A stretch of 64,000 bases of DNA from Histomonas meleagridis (lineage: Eukaryota > Parabasalia > Tritrichomonadida > Dientamoebidae): positions 2,914,001 to 2,978,000 of the forward strand of contig WSYJ01000060.1 in assembly GCA_020186115.1 (NCBI GenBank), written 5' to 3'. The position numbers and the translations under genes are program-made. Within the stretch, counting starts at the first letter, position 1, and each line of letters opens with the position of its first letter. Shown in pieces: positions 29,573 to 40,340 of this stretch. The notes below the pieces were generated by a model. It made no database searches. It saw only the letters and a program-made list of their open reading frames with translations, and was not told the origin of the DNA.

Positions 29573-30445
29573 TTAGTTAATCCTTAAAAAGATCTGTGCT
29601 CTTTTCACAATTTTGCATTGCGAAAGAGTTTTAGAGAAATCTTTCTGTGTGTAAATATTCTTAGGAAACGCCGTCTCAAAAGACACATTACGGCCTTTGA
29701 GGCCAGGATTCATTGAAACAACAAAGTTAAAAACGTCAGAAAGTGTTTGTGATTGATCAAATTCATTGATGCATGAATCGCCGTTGGGCAAAATAACTTT
29801 AAGGACGCAGCCCTGTGTTGTATGCTGTGAGTCTACATTGGCAGGAGTAGATGAGTCGGATGTATTTGATTCTGATGATGGCGCTGGTTTAGGAACTTTC
29901 AACTGTGGATTCGCAAGGTTTTGGACACGCTCAAGATAAAGAATGCATTCATCGATTGTTCCATTGTTTGTAAATTTCAGCGCATCCTGTGTTAAGCTTT
30001 GCGAGAAGCCCATTTCTAAGAGCATATCTCTGACGTAGTTGTCAACAATAGGCATTGTGGGTTTAGATGATGAATTTGATTGTGATGTTGAATTAATTGA
30101 GTGGGATTGACCTGCAAATGGATCGCCTGATGTTTTATATTTCTCAATTGTGCTTAAAATTTGTGGTTTGTTTGGGCCTAAGATACGATTTACTTCTTTC
30201 CCGTTTACGATAAAAACGAATGTTGGAGTTGCGGTAATTTGGTATTCGCGAGAATCACTAGGACAGTTATCACACTCAATTGAGCAAAACACAACTGTTG
30301 GATATTTTCTTGGTAATGTATTCCACCATGGCTTAATTGCTCTACAAGGTGGGCATCCAGGATTTCCGAAATCGACTGCAACTAGCTTCTTTTGGTTGGC
30401 TTTTACAACATTTTTTAGTTGTCCATCATGTAATTCTTGTGCCAT
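29573..30445 (-). CDS. Thioredoxin-UBA-UBX protein
   Basis: 290 residues in three parts. Residues 5-108 are a thioredoxin fold with active-site Cys31-Pro-Pro-Cys34 (usually CGPC) and the cis-Pro loop ITATPTFVFIVNGKEV. Residues ~130-172 are UBA-like (YVRDMLLEMGFSQSLTQDAL then TNNGTIDECILYLE). Residues ~205-290 are a UBX/ubiquitin-like fold (CVLKVILPNGDSCINEFDQS, AFPKNIYTQKDFSKTL). UBX domains recruit p97/Cdc48, and UBA binds ubiquitin. A redox-active Trx in place of the usual UAS domain is unusual and suggests a redox-linked p97 adaptor. AAAAGTGACG lies 31 bases before the ATG. Confidence 0.87.
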   Translation of the reverse strand: MAQELHDGQLKNVVKANQKKLVAVDFGNPGCPPCRAIKPWWNTLPRKYPTVVFCSIECDNCPSDSREYQITATPTFVFIVNGKEVNRILGPNKPQILSTIEKYKTSGDPFAGQSHSINSTSQSNSSSKPTMPIVDNYVRDMLLEMGFSQSLTQDALKFTNNGTIDECILYLERVQNLANPQLKVPKPAPSSESNTSDSSTPANVDSQHTTQGCVLKVILPNGDSCINEFDQSQTLSDVFNFVVSMNPGLKGRNVSFETAFPKNIYTQKDFSKTLSQCKIVKRAQIFLRIN

Positions 30446-31683
30446 TTTAACTCCAAAATGATACGACCAAATATAACGTCACTTTTCAAAATAAACTTTT
30501 TACACAAACTCTTTATATAGATGAAGGTGATCCATTTGCAAAATGTTGTCTCTAGAATTTTCATTCTAGATCAAGAAGATTGACTTTCCTTTATAAATTT
30601 TTGATTTGTTACATATATATAATTTTATCAAAATATTAAAAAGAATTAAATCCTCATCTGAATTTTTTTCTAATTTGCATTTGCCATTAATATGAAAGAT
30701 ATCGTTGAGAGTTAACATGTCTAAAACAGAGTTAAAAATATAATAATAATCTACATTTTATTGTAAAACAAACTATCCGAACAATCCCAGTGAAAAACAT
30801 CGGTATTTCTGAGCAATCGATAAAACGATACAGTAACAAATTTTTCTTTCAAAGTGAAGAAAATGCATTTTTGGATCGAAAAACATTGGAAACAAAAAAT
30901 CCAAATGCATGAGTCATCAAAAGACTTACGGTCTTTTACACATATTTTAATTTTCAACTGATGAAAATGTTCAAAATAAATTCACTTCAAAATTCATGCA
31001 TGCGCGCATCACTTTTTAGTTATAAAATTTTTCTAAAATCTATGAACAATAGTAGGTAAGTCCGCGAAGTTATGAAATTAACATACTAATATAAATCTTT
31101 CCGACATTTAATCAAATTCTGGAAATTTATTCATGCAACTGCAATAAAATCGTTTTTTGTCGTGTAAACCAAATGTTTTAATTTATTGAAGTCCTTCATT
31201 GGCATCAATATTTTTATTCATTTTGTCAAGAGTATATTACGCTGCTATTTCATTTACAATTTTTCAAAGCTTTTCTTTAATTCCTTTTTCCTCTTTTATC
31301 ATAAAAGATAAATGATAAAAAATTATTGCATTCAAGTAACTAATTATAGAATCTATTTATCACTTCGTATCTTTATTCTTATGTTTATTTTCCTGCTTAT
31401 TCTTCATACTCATCTCTGTAATTATTAAATTTTTATAGAAAATATTTGTAAAGTGTTTTGTGCACAATGACTAAATTCACTTTTTGCTTGAGCGTTTTCG
31501 GTTCTTTTTCTATCGTACATGTTGAGTAAAATCAACCTCCAAAATTGAGAGGACGAACTTGATTTGGAACGGCTATGCCAAGTTAAATTTGAATTAAACC
31601 GTTTTTAAAAATTTCCCAGAATCAATTTTCATTTTGTACTTTTTGAAAGACTGGTTCCAGAATTGCTTTCCCCAGAAAGCCTT
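30446..31683. other. Divergent intergenic region
   Basis: 1.2 kb between the Trx-UBX gene (minus) and the ubiquitin-like gene (plus). It contains short AT runs, and AAACCG at about 31598, 80 bases before the downstream ATG, as a possible Myb-type box. No coding frame with a domain was recognised. A small RNA cannot be excluded by eye. Confidence 0.45.
30477..30486 (-). promoter_or_regulatory. AAAAGTGACG start-proximal motif of the Trx-UBX gene
   Basis: Reading on the minus strand gives AAAAGTGACG, ending about 31 bases before the ATG. It is a one-base variant of the AAAAGTGACA word found before SSL1, the Wntless-like gene, eL37 and the LRR gene. Confidence 0.4.
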
Positions 31684-32259
31684 ATGGACGATGAATTGAA
31701 GGTAAATATCCAATGGCTACCTGGTGCAATTCTCCCCGTTGTTACACATGAATCATCTACAGCAGCAGAGCTTTCGAATTTACTACAGTTTTCGTGTTTT
31801 GAACATGAAAGAGTATTTCTATTTCATAATGGATATGTTCTAAATCCTTCCGAAACTTTAAAGAGTCAAGGGATTAAAAAAGGAGATGTGTTGGAGTGCA
31901 AAATCGTAAGTAGAATTGATCGTCTATATGACTTATTTTCAAAAGAAAATCAATCTATTGCAAGAGAAATGGCCCGCGTTTTAGATATAAGAACAGATAA
32001 GATTGAGTCGAGAAAAGAGATGGAAAAACCTAGCTCAAACTCGTCAGGATCTGATTCTGATTCATATCAATATTTATTTATGGAGGGTAGTGACCTTACA
32101 ACTTCAAATAATATATCATCGGAACCTCTTCCAATAATTTGGCAAAATGATGATTATGATGATATTCAATATACGATGGATTCAACTATCAGAAGAAATC
32201 AAGAACAAGAGAACTCTGAGACTCGAAATGAATGGAAGAAAGCTTTGCCAGATGAATAA
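31684..32259 (+). CDS. Ubiquitin-like domain protein
   Basis: 191 residues from the ATG at 31684 (the frame is open upstream only through a TTG). Residues 5-78 form a ubiquitin-like fold: LKVNIQWLPGAILPVVTHES, TAAELSNLLQFSCFEHERVF, LFHNGYVLNPSETLKSQGIK, then KGDVLECKI. This is the classical order of beta-grasp strands and the NG-turn-L...GI/GD signature. The rest is polar and Ser/Asp/Asn-rich with no domain, and there is no terminal Gly-Gly. It may be a ubiquitin-receptor-type protein; the partner is unknown. Stop context TAAA. Confidence 0.75.
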   Translation: MDDELKVNIQWLPGAILPVVTHESSTAAELSNLLQFSCFEHERVFLFHNGYVLNPSETLKSQGIKKGDVLECKIVSRIDRLYDLFSKENQSIAREMARVLDIRTDKIESRKEMEKPSSNSSGSDSDSYQYLFMEGSDLTTSNNISSEPLPIIWQNDDYDDIQYTMDSTIRRNQEQENSETRNEWKKALPDE

Positions 32260-34854
32260 ATGTATTGTGTTTTTTCCCAAAATCGAAAATATGTTGTAAT
32301 TATTTTCAAAACTTTGAACAGCAGATATTACCCATAAAAAATTGAATTCATGAACCAACAGCGTCTGGTGCTTCACAAAATTATAAAAATTCACAAAATT
32401 CAATACTTAAAAATTTAAACCGATAATAAACATTGAAATATTTCAATCGAATCGGAACAGGATTGAGAACAAAGGTCCGGAAAAGGATGTGTTGTATACA
32501 GAAAAGTGAAGTAACCAAATTTTTGAATCTAATTATCTAATTTTTGAAATAATGATATCTTGACATAAGCTTTTCGCATTTCTTTATACATCTAGATATT
32601 AAATGTACAGATATATGAAAATAACAATTTTCGTATAGCCTTATATTTTTCGCTTCAGATAAAGCAAAATAAGCAGTGCGAAAAATTTCTGAAAAGTCGT
32701 ATTCAATGTGATATATTCAAAAGCAATTTAAATTGAATTTGCAATTTTACAGCTCGAATTTCAATAAATTGAACTCAAATTACGTTCCAGAAATTCGTGT
32801 TCTGGTGAGGTGGATTCAAATTTTTCCAGATATCCAAAAATTATGCTTACGGCGTAAAAATGTATTCCATTTACTTTTATTTCACGATGCAACTACTAAA
32901 TATAGTCATGTTATGAATATTTCCAGAACAAGAAAAATAATATTCATTTTTTAAAATTCGATAATATATATTTACAATAATAACAGCAAAAACATCAAAC
33001 ACATCCAGTTTTTAGTTCATTATTTAACATAAAATGTTTTGGCATATTATTTTATATATTTTTTTTATCAATATGATAATTTTTATTCTTTATTTTAGAA
33101 TAAAAGGAAAAGGTAAATCGAATATAAGATATAGAACTTAATAAAACTGTTTGTTAGTTATTATATTCCATTAATGATTCTCTAATTTGGTTTTTAATTA
33201 AACCATATAACAAGTACAAAGAAAAGAAAGAACTTAGTAGGAACTAAAGCAAACATGACAAAAAGAACTTTACATAATCATCAAAGGAAAAAGAAAATTT
33301 GCTTTTTTTGCTGTGTTTATTGAACAATGAAACAAGCACCATGAGATAGTACAATATTTCATATTAATAAAGATTAATGACAAGAGTGTTGAATTTTGAA
33401 AAGTTACATGGTCGTCAGCATTGGATTTGTTTGATTCCTAGAGGCATTTTGGATGGAAATATTGTGTTCTTCTATGAGAAAGATAATGGTCGAAAAATAT
33501 TCAATAATCTGAGTAAATTTCATTCAAATATCAAGGCACTGATGCCCCTGAGGTGTACATACACTTGGTCATCCCGAAAAACAGGATTGCTTTGGCAATT
33601 AATTTACGAACAAAAAAACGAAAGTTTAATAAACAAAACTTTTTGTTATAAAAATTGTAGAAAATTCTCAAAAGTTTCGGTTTTTATACCGAATTTCTCA
33701 TAGAATTAATCTCAAAATTTGAATGATAAATCAAGTAAATCATTCAATCCGGAATATGGGAACATCGGTTTGTTGACTTTACCCAAACCATAGTTCGACT
33801 TTATTGCCTACAGAGATATATTCTGATATAACAAACATAAGTTTATTGTCACTGTATTTTTTAAAACAACAGTTAATCAACTATAGCTACAAACACCAAA
33901 CCATTCTTATAATAATTATACATATCCTCTTTATTTTTAAATAATAGTTGTTGCTATTTAGAAATTCATGACAAGTCTTAACAAAAATTCATTAATATTT
34001 TTTTCATCCACATTTATGCATTACTCTATAAGAACATCTATTGGATTTTATAATTCCTTCTATTTTTTTTCCATAATTCATTACAAAATAGGTCAAAAAC
34101 ATCCATATGAAGTTTTGATGCTAACAATATCATCATGAAACTTATCATAATCACATTATTTTATTAAGGTTTCTCATAAAATAAAAAGTACATCGTATCA
34201 TTTACTTAATATTTTCAATAACATGATGTTTTCTTTCAATTTTTTAATTTGAATCCATAAGCTCTAGTTTTTAATTCTGGTTACATCTTATTATGATAAA
34301 ACAATTTTTTTTACACTTTTTTAAATCTCTACATTAGTAAAGCTTGTTCGAACAGTGCCCTATCTCTTCTCTCTTTTATCTTCACAAATTTTTCTTCTTT
34401 CTTATTCATGTTTACTATTTCGATTCTAAATAATTTAGTTAGTGCAAGAATTATCATTTTAATCTATAGTCTGATGATTAACAAATTATTATATATTAAT
34501 GAAATATATTACATCTTCATAGCAAACATTAAATAATTTTTGTGATAGAAAGCTTGTTTTATTCAGTATTAATGATTCCAAATAATTCTATCTTCAAGAA
34601 TCCATAAGATCCTCTTATTCCAACACTTTTGTAAATAAATTGTATAAGTTTGAACATGTTTTTTTATCATAATGAATGCCTGTACTACTAGAATAGCCAA
34701 AAGTATACTTATATTGTTTATAAACACGCTTTTTTATTGAAGAAGGAACTTGGAATGGCTTATTAAGAAATTCAGGTTCTAATTAAAATGAGTTCAATGA
34801 ACATCGAAAAATTATTCAGTCCAATTAAGTGCATGAATGTAGCTCCTTGAAAAC

Positions 34855-34909
<55 letters not shown>

Positions 34910-35235
34910 TGTGAGCTTAATGTAATTTTTGACTCCAAAATGTTTTTTTTTTTTTTTTTCACATTTATTTTTGTTATCATAATAAATAGCTTTACCATTT
35001 GGTGATACAACCTTTTTTAACCGAAAAAAAAAGAATTTTAAATAATTTTCAACATTAATAAACTCATTTTATTATTATTAGCAAAATGTGCTTATTATCT
35101 ATCGGTAGTGTTAACAAGTTTTCCATGTCAAATAATATATTGACGAAAACATTAATGCTATGCATAATTTGGAAGTAAATGATAAAAGTGTCAAAAAGGA
35201 AAAATTAGTGAACGTTAATCTAACGTTTGCCCTGT
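32260..35235. other. Long gene-free region
   Basis: Nearly 3 kb without a supported gene. The longest frame (108 codons from 33377) has no recognisable domain and an irregular composition, so it is not called. The region holds (AAC)n followed by (TA)n near 34849-34906 and poly-T/poly-A runs (34943-34959, 35025-35033). It may contain decayed sequence or unannotated non-coding RNA. Confidence 0.5.
34868..34906. repeat. (TA)n microsatellite preceded by (AAC)n
   Basis: About 19 TA units directly after five AAC units. A plain simple repeat in the gene-free stretch. Confidence 0.95.
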
Positions 35236-36069
35236 ATGGAGCAAAAAGAAGAGAGGTGCTTGAAAATAGCGGAAAACATACTTCAAGCTCTCGATAATAA
35301 ATCAATATTCATGCGCTATCTAAGAATTAAAAATTATATCTTTTCCAAAGCTTATTCTGATTCAAATAAAATAATCGAATCCCCAATTTTAAAAAATTAC
35401 TCGCTTGAGGAATTAATCAGGGAAAAGATATACAAAGAAATAATTTCACCTAACTCATGTCAACCACAACCTCGTTCTCTAACTGATTCAATAAGATTGG
35501 TAAAATCCATCATTGATACAGAACAAGTTTCACATCAATTCCTTAAATCGAAAATTTCCAAAGAAAATGAAAAACTTCGAAATTCTATATTAAAAATTCG
35601 AACAAATTCAATTCAAACTTTAAATATTACACGTAAAGGGAGGGTTGAAACAGGAGACCAATGGGAATGCGATTTGTCACAGCTAAGCGAGCGAATCAAT
35701 CAAAATAAAATTCAAATATCATTTCTTAAAGATCAAATGCTTAAAATAGAAAATGATAATGCCAAACTTATGAGTGCGTTGAATTCAATTAAAGTTAATG
35801 AAAATGAAATAAAAATCTTATCAAAAATACTTATCAATGCTGTTAATCATAGAAATGAACAAAGGGAAAAAGTTATTAAGCTAAAGCACCAAATGAGATC
35901 TATAATTAAAAAAACAAACAAAATCAGAAAAATTCAACTTATTCCTGACGAAGACAATTTGATAACAATCAACGATCGGCTCACTGAACTCAAGGAAAGC
36001 ATACAAAACCTAGAAAAACAAAACAAGCAATACACAAAGGATCTTCAACTGTACTCTGCAATTGGATAA
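35236..36069 (+). CDS. Coiled-coil protein, unrecognised
   Basis: 277 residues from the ATG at 35236 (an upstream TTG is ignored). The N-terminal ~90 residues are helical (CLKIAENILQALDNKSIFMR, SLEELIREKIYKEI). Residues ~105-275 are predicted coiled coil with heptads (HQFLKSKISKENEKLRNSIL, IQISFLKDQMLKIENDNAKL, ITINDRLTELKESIQNLEKQ). I do not recognise a family; kinetochore, axonemal or golgin-type coiled-coil proteins are possible. It lies 66 bp upstream of an RIIa-like gene on the same strand, which could hint at a flagellar setting. AACGTTAATCTAACG lies just before the ATG. Confidence 0.75.
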   Translation: MEQKEERCLKIAENILQALDNKSIFMRYLRIKNYIFSKAYSDSNKIIESPILKNYSLEELIREKIYKEIISPNSCQPQPRSLTDSIRLVKSIIDTEQVSHQFLKSKISKENEKLRNSILKIRTNSIQTLNITRKGRVETGDQWECDLSQLSERINQNKIQISFLKDQMLKIENDNAKLMSALNSIKVNENEIKILSKILINAVNHRNEQREKVIKLKHQMRSIIKKTNKIRKIQLIPDEDNLITINDRLTELKESIQNLEKQNKQYTKDLQLYSAIG

Positions 36070-36135
36070 TTGAAGAATTTTATTTGTACGTTATCAGCCA
36101 TTGTAAACTATTGAAAGTATTTTTCTTTTGCTTTA

Positions 36136-36345
36136 ATGTCAAGCGAAGCTCCAGAGCCAAATAGTGATTTAGTTGATGAGAAGCTGGACCAAATTAGGAT
36201 AGAAAATGAAAGATATCTACGTCGGCATCCAGAACTTAAAAGAATGATTTCTGAATTTATGGTTTCGCTACTTAAAGATAAGCCAAAAGAAGTCCTCCCA
36301 TACGCAGTTGTATTTTTCACTTCTTCTCAAGTTGAACAAGATTAG
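36136..36345 (+). CDS. RIIa/DPY-30-like docking protein
   Basis: Only 69 residues. After a charged N-terminal helix, YLRRHPELKRMISEFMVSLL then KDKPKEVLPYAVVFFT matches the RIIa dimerization/docking fold. The pattern is P-E-L, two amphipathic helices, and K-P-x-[ED]-x(3)-[FY]-A-x(2)-[FY]-F, as in the RIIAD1, ROPN1 and DPY-30-like families. Such small proteins dimerise and dock on amphipathic helices of A-kinase anchors or radial-spoke and dynein regulators. The assignment rests on this one motif. The size is normal for stand-alone RIIa proteins. Confidence 0.72.
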   Translation: MSSEAPEPNSDLVDEKLDQIRIENERYLRRHPELKRMISEFMVSLLKDKPKEVLPYAVVFFTSSQVEQD

Positions 36346-36436
36346 GAAATCGTATTTTTTATATACATGAAATAAAGAAATTTACCTCAAATAATACACC
36401 TATGCATCACAGGCAACAGAATATTCTTGTGTTGTT

Positions 36437-37123
36437 TTATTGAGTTATGAATTGGAGAGTCTTAGCAAAATGAGCATATGAATCATTTGTGCATGTTGTC
36501 TTTCCAATAGATTTAATCCATCCAGAGAGGGTACCAGAAATTGTAGCGTGATCTTTTGGTATTGAAAGTGGAAGATTTGCAACCGAACCTCCAAGTGATG
36601 AAAGTGTTGCAATTGTAGATTCCCTAAGATACTGTGAAAGTGAATCCTTAGGAACTGGTATTACCTTGTGAAGGTAATCGTTGGTGACAGGAAAGCCAAC
36701 GTTCGGTAAAATTTGATCAGCAAAATAAATTCCAAAGTCTTTGAGAGAAATAATGGTCTTTTTGTTATTATGTACTTCCTGGAATTTAGAAATCGGATAA
36801 TTTACAGCGGCAACAATTCCTGCGGTAACAACAGCTTTTGAAGCATACAAAAATACTTTATTATTTTCTTTTTCTTTTTGTCTATATGTTTTTGACTTGT
36901 TCTCAAGAAGCCTTGTTGCAATTGGGTACGCAACGAAATTGGTGCCAAGTTGGAGTCCATTATAAAAAGAATTTGTCAAATCCAATGGTTTTGCTGATCC
37001 AGAAGCTCCACTAACAACAGCGTCAGTGAAAACGCCAGCAAGTGTAGAGCTGATGAATGTGGTTAACATTTTACGAGAGAATTCGTTGTTAGTCATTTTG
37101 GTTCTAATGACGTTCAATTTCAT
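36437..37123 (-). CDS. Unrecognised protein with Gly/Ala-rich, possibly membrane-associated segments
   Basis: 229 residues from the Met at 37123; the frame is open further upstream to 37225, but that would overlap the ankyrin gene start. Ala/Gly/Ser-rich weakly hydrophobic stretches (SSTLAGVFTDAVVSGASGSA, ASKAVVTAGIVAAVNYPISK, LREST then IATLSSLGGSVANLPLSI) recur about every 70 residues. That could be three-fold related membrane hairpins, as in organelle carrier-type proteins. I could not place it in a family, so a hydrogenosomal membrane protein is only a thought. It is divergent from the ankyrin gene, and the spacer contains AACGG and AACG boxes. Stop context TAAA. Confidence 0.7.
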   Translation of the reverse strand: MKLNVIRTKMTNNEFSRKMLTTFISSTLAGVFTDAVVSGASGSAKPLDLTNSFYNGLQLGTNFVAYPIATRLLENKSKTYRQKEKENNKVFLYASKAVVTAGIVAAVNYPISKFQEVHNNKKTIISLKDFGIYFADQILPNVGFPVTNDYLHKVIPVPKDSLSQYLRESTIATLSSLGGSVANLPLSIPKDHATISGTLSGWIKSIGKTTCTNDSYAHFAKTLQFITQ

Positions 37124-37170
37124 TTTAAACGGTAATAACGTTGGAAAATGGCATTTAACAAGTTTACAAT

Positions 37171-38373
37171 ATGATACCAAAGGAACATTGCGATTGTGAA
37201 ACACTTCTATCAATAAGTCAAGCAATTTTTAGTTTGAATGAAGAAAATTGCTCTATATCTTTAGGCTTAATAATCAGCAAATTTGATAAAATTCATCCTT
37301 TATCCTCTGATTTAATTATTATTCATATGATATATTATTCCTTTGTGATTAAAAATAATAATGTAGATTTATTTTTGAATATTATAAAAGAAATAAGAAA
37401 ATTTGAAGAAATTAATAAAATCAAATCTGATATATTTGATATATTTGGGCGATTTCTTAATAATAAAAATTCAAATGAATCATCTTATCTTCTTGAAGCT
37501 ATGATTGAACATAATTTTCTTGAACCAAACATTGTTAAAAACAACCAGAGTGCCTATTTTGCGCATTACATGTCTAAAGAAGAATTAGCAATCTATTTAA
37601 GGGAACATGATTTTGTAAATTATGAAGAACTTTCAAAAAATGATTGGAAACTTCATAAGAAATATGTTAAAGAAGGACATAATCCGAATGAAATTGCGAA
37701 AATCATTCGAAAAGATGAAATGGAAAAACTTCAAGAAATATCATCACAAACAAATTTTGATTATAATCAAACAATTAAACCATCACTTTATGAAAGATGT
37801 TCATTTATTAATCAAAAGAATGTTTCATTAATTGATTATGCAGCATTCTTTGGATCTATTAAATGTTTTAAATATTTACTTATGAATAATGCAAACGTAA
37901 ATAATACAGGTAAATATGCGATTGTAGGTGGAAATGAAGAAATCATTCATTTATGTGAACAAAATCATTCATCATTTGTAGGTGCATATGAAACAGCAAT
38001 TGAATTTCATCAAAATGATATCTTTAAATATTTTTATGAGAATAAATTAAAAGAAATTAAGAATTTAGAAGAATTAGGGAAAAAATGTATTGTATATCAT
38101 AATTATGAACTTTTATCATATTTACAAGAAAATGACATGAAAATTAATGACAATATTATTAATGAAGCTGTATTAACAGGAAATTTATTTCTTACCGAAT
38201 ATTTTCTTAAATTCAACCAAATCCCAAAAAATATTTTAGTATTTTCAATGGAATCTGAAAATGTTGAACTTATCAAAACCATTATAGAAAAAGAAGGAAT
38301 TAATATTAATATTAATGCTAAAGATAAAATAAATTTAAATAATTTTATATTTCAAAATAATATTTGGAAATAA
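37171..38373 (+). CDS. Trichomonad DUF3447/ankyrin family protein, N-terminal part of a long array
   Basis: 400 residues up to a TAA. The N-terminal half has the family layout: SISQAIFSLNEENCSISLGL, LLEAMIEHNFLEPNIVKNNQ, KNDWKLHKKYVKEGHNPNEI. The DUF3447 core follows, VSLIDYAAFFGSIKCFKYLL with an NNANVNN turn, and then degenerate ankyrin units (VELIKTIIEKEGI). The frame stops in an AT-rich spacer (FQNNIWK then TAA), but twelve intact ankyrin cores continue immediately downstream on the same strand. The ORF is therefore either the 5' part of a spliced or otherwise rejoined gene, or a truncated remnant. Ankyrin proteins bind other proteins; no specific partner is indicated. Confidence 0.8.
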   Translation: MIPKEHCDCETLLSISQAIFSLNEENCSISLGLIISKFDKIHPLSSDLIIIHMIYYSFVIKNNNVDLFLNIIKEIRKFEEINKIKSDIFDIFGRFLNNKNSNESSYLLEAMIEHNFLEPNIVKNNQSAYFAHYMSKEELAIYLREHDFVNYEELSKNDWKLHKKYVKEGHNPNEIAKIIRKDEMEKLQEISSQTNFDYNQTIKPSLYERCSFINQKNVSLIDYAAFFGSIKCFKYLLMNNANVNNTGKYAIVGGNEEIIHLCEQNHSSFVGAYETAIEFHQNDIFKYFYENKLKEIKNLEELGKKCIVYHNYELLSYLQENDMKINDNIINEAVLTGNLFLTEYFLKFNQIPKNILVFSMESENVELIKTIIEKEGINININAKDKINLNNFIFQNNIWK

Positions 38374-40207
38374 TTTAAAATATTTAATACAGCACTTATT
38401 TGGGCATCTGGAAAAGGTCATACAGAAATACTTAAATTACTTCTTGAACAAGAAGGAATTGATATTAATGCTAAAGATAAAATAAATTTAAATAATTTGA
38501 TGTTTCAAAATAATATTTGGAAATTATTTAAATTATTTGAAACAGCACTTACTTGGGCATCACAAAAAGGTTATACAGAAATAGTTAAAATACTTCTTGA
38601 ACAAGAAGGAATTGATATTAATGCTAAAGATAAAATTTATTTTAGTAATATAATATTTCAAAATAATATATGGAAATAATTTAAAATATTTTACACAGCA
38701 CTTACTTGGGCATCTAAAAATGGTTATACAGAAATAGTTAAAATACTTCTTGAACAAGAAGGAATTGATATTAATGCTAAAAATATTTATTCGTTTTATT
38801 TTGGATTTATTTTAATAATTTATTATTTCAAAATAATATTTGGAAATTATTTATATTATTTGAAACAGCACTTATGATAGCATCTAAAAGAGGTTATACA
38901 GAAATAGTTAAATTACTTCTTGAACAAGAAGGAATTGATATTAATGCTAAAAATATTTATTCGTTTTATTTTGGATTTATTTTAATAATTTTATATTTCA
39001 AAATAATATTTGGAAATTATTTAAATTATTTTACACAGCACTTATTAGAGCATCTTGGAATGGTCATACAGAAATAGTTAAAATACTTCTTGAACAAGAA
39101 GGAATTGATATTAATGCTAAAGATAATATTTATTTTAATAATTTGGCATTTTAAAATAATATTTGGAAATTATTTAAATTATTTAGAACAGCACTTATTG
39201 ATGCATCTTCATATGGTCATTCAGAAATAGTTAAATTACTTCTTGAACAAAAAGGAATTGATATTAATGTTATAGCTAAAATTTATTTTAATAATTTTAT
39301 GTTTCAAAATAATATTTGGAAATTATTTAAATTATTTGAAACAGCACTTATTTTAGCATCTGAAAATGGTCATACAGAAATAGTTAAATTACTTCTTGAA
39401 CAAGAAGGAATTGATATTAATGCTAAAGATAAAATAAATTTAAATAATTTGATATTTCAAAATAATATTTAGAAATAATTTAAATTATTTCAGACAGCAC
39501 TTATTGTAGCATCTTTAAAAGGTCATACAGATATCGTTAAATTACTTCTTGAACAAGAAGGAATTGATATTAATGTTATTGATGATATTTATTTTAATAA
39601 TTTATTATATCAAAATAATATTTGGAAATTATTAAAATTATTTAGAACAGCACTTATGAGAGCATCACAAAAAGGTCATACAGATATCGTTAAATTACTT
39701 CTTGAACAAGAAGGAATTGATATTAATGCTAAAGATAAAATTTATTTTAGTAATTTTATATTTCGAAATAATATTTAAAAATAATTTAAATTATTTCAAA
39801 CAGCACTTATTGTAGCATCTTGGAATGGTCATACAGAAATAGTTAAAATACTTCTCGAACAAGAAGGAATTGATATTAATGCTAAAGATAAAATAAATTT
39901 AAGTAATTTTATATTTCAAAATACAATTTGGAAATAATTTAAAATATTTTGGACAGCACTTACTTGGGCATCACAAAAAGGTTATACAGAGATAGTTAAA
40001 ATACTTCTTAAACAAGAAGGAATTGATATTAATGCTAAAGATAAAATAAATTTAAATAATTTGATGTTTCAAAATAATATTTGGAAATTATTTAAATTAT
40101 TTGAAACAGCACTTACTTGGGCATCACAAAAAGGTTATACAGAAATAGTTAAAATACTTCTTGCACAAGAGAATATTGATAGTGATACTGGAAATTCATA
40201 TAAATAA
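38374..40207 (+). repeat. Tandem ankyrin array with AT-rich spacers, 12 units
   Basis: Twelve ankyrin cores (pattern TALxxASxxGxTEIVKxLL, then EQEGIDINAK) begin at 38389, 38542, 38695, 38865, 39035, 39188, 39341, 39494, 39647, 39800, 39953 and 40106. The period is 153 bases (51 codons), with two units at 170. All 12 cores are open and in register within themselves. They vary mainly at the surface positions after TAL and AS. Spacers of 66 bases between cores carry in-frame stops (about six) or a 17-base insertion shifting frame (two); four are open. The last core ends in a normal stop at 40205-40207 (tail NIDSDTGNSYK). No spacer has a consistent GT...AG pair. Confidence 0.9.
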
Positions 40208-40340
40208 ATTGAATAACGATTTAAATTTATATGTGCATATTATTATTATTATTATTATTATTTAATAATAATAAAAAATTCTGAAGAAATATTTTATTCA
40301 TGAATAATTAAATATAAAAATATGATTAACAACAAATATT

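Noticed and set aside
30751-30957. 68-codon minus-strand frame in the 30.4-31.7 kb spacer
   Set aside because: Cys/Phe-rich chance frame with no motif or neighbour support.
33377-33703. 108-codon frame in the gene-free region
   Set aside because: No domain, irregular composition, and no promoter-like motif before the ATG; probably chance.
34330-34370. tRNA-like TTCGAA word near 34347
   Set aside because: No cloverleaf arms can be built around it; no tRNA gene is supported anywhere in the window.
38374-40207. Ankyrin spacers as canonical GT-AG introns
   Set aside because: Most spacers contain no GT at a consistent position, lengths are fixed at 66 bases, and no trichomonad branch motif precedes the cores.
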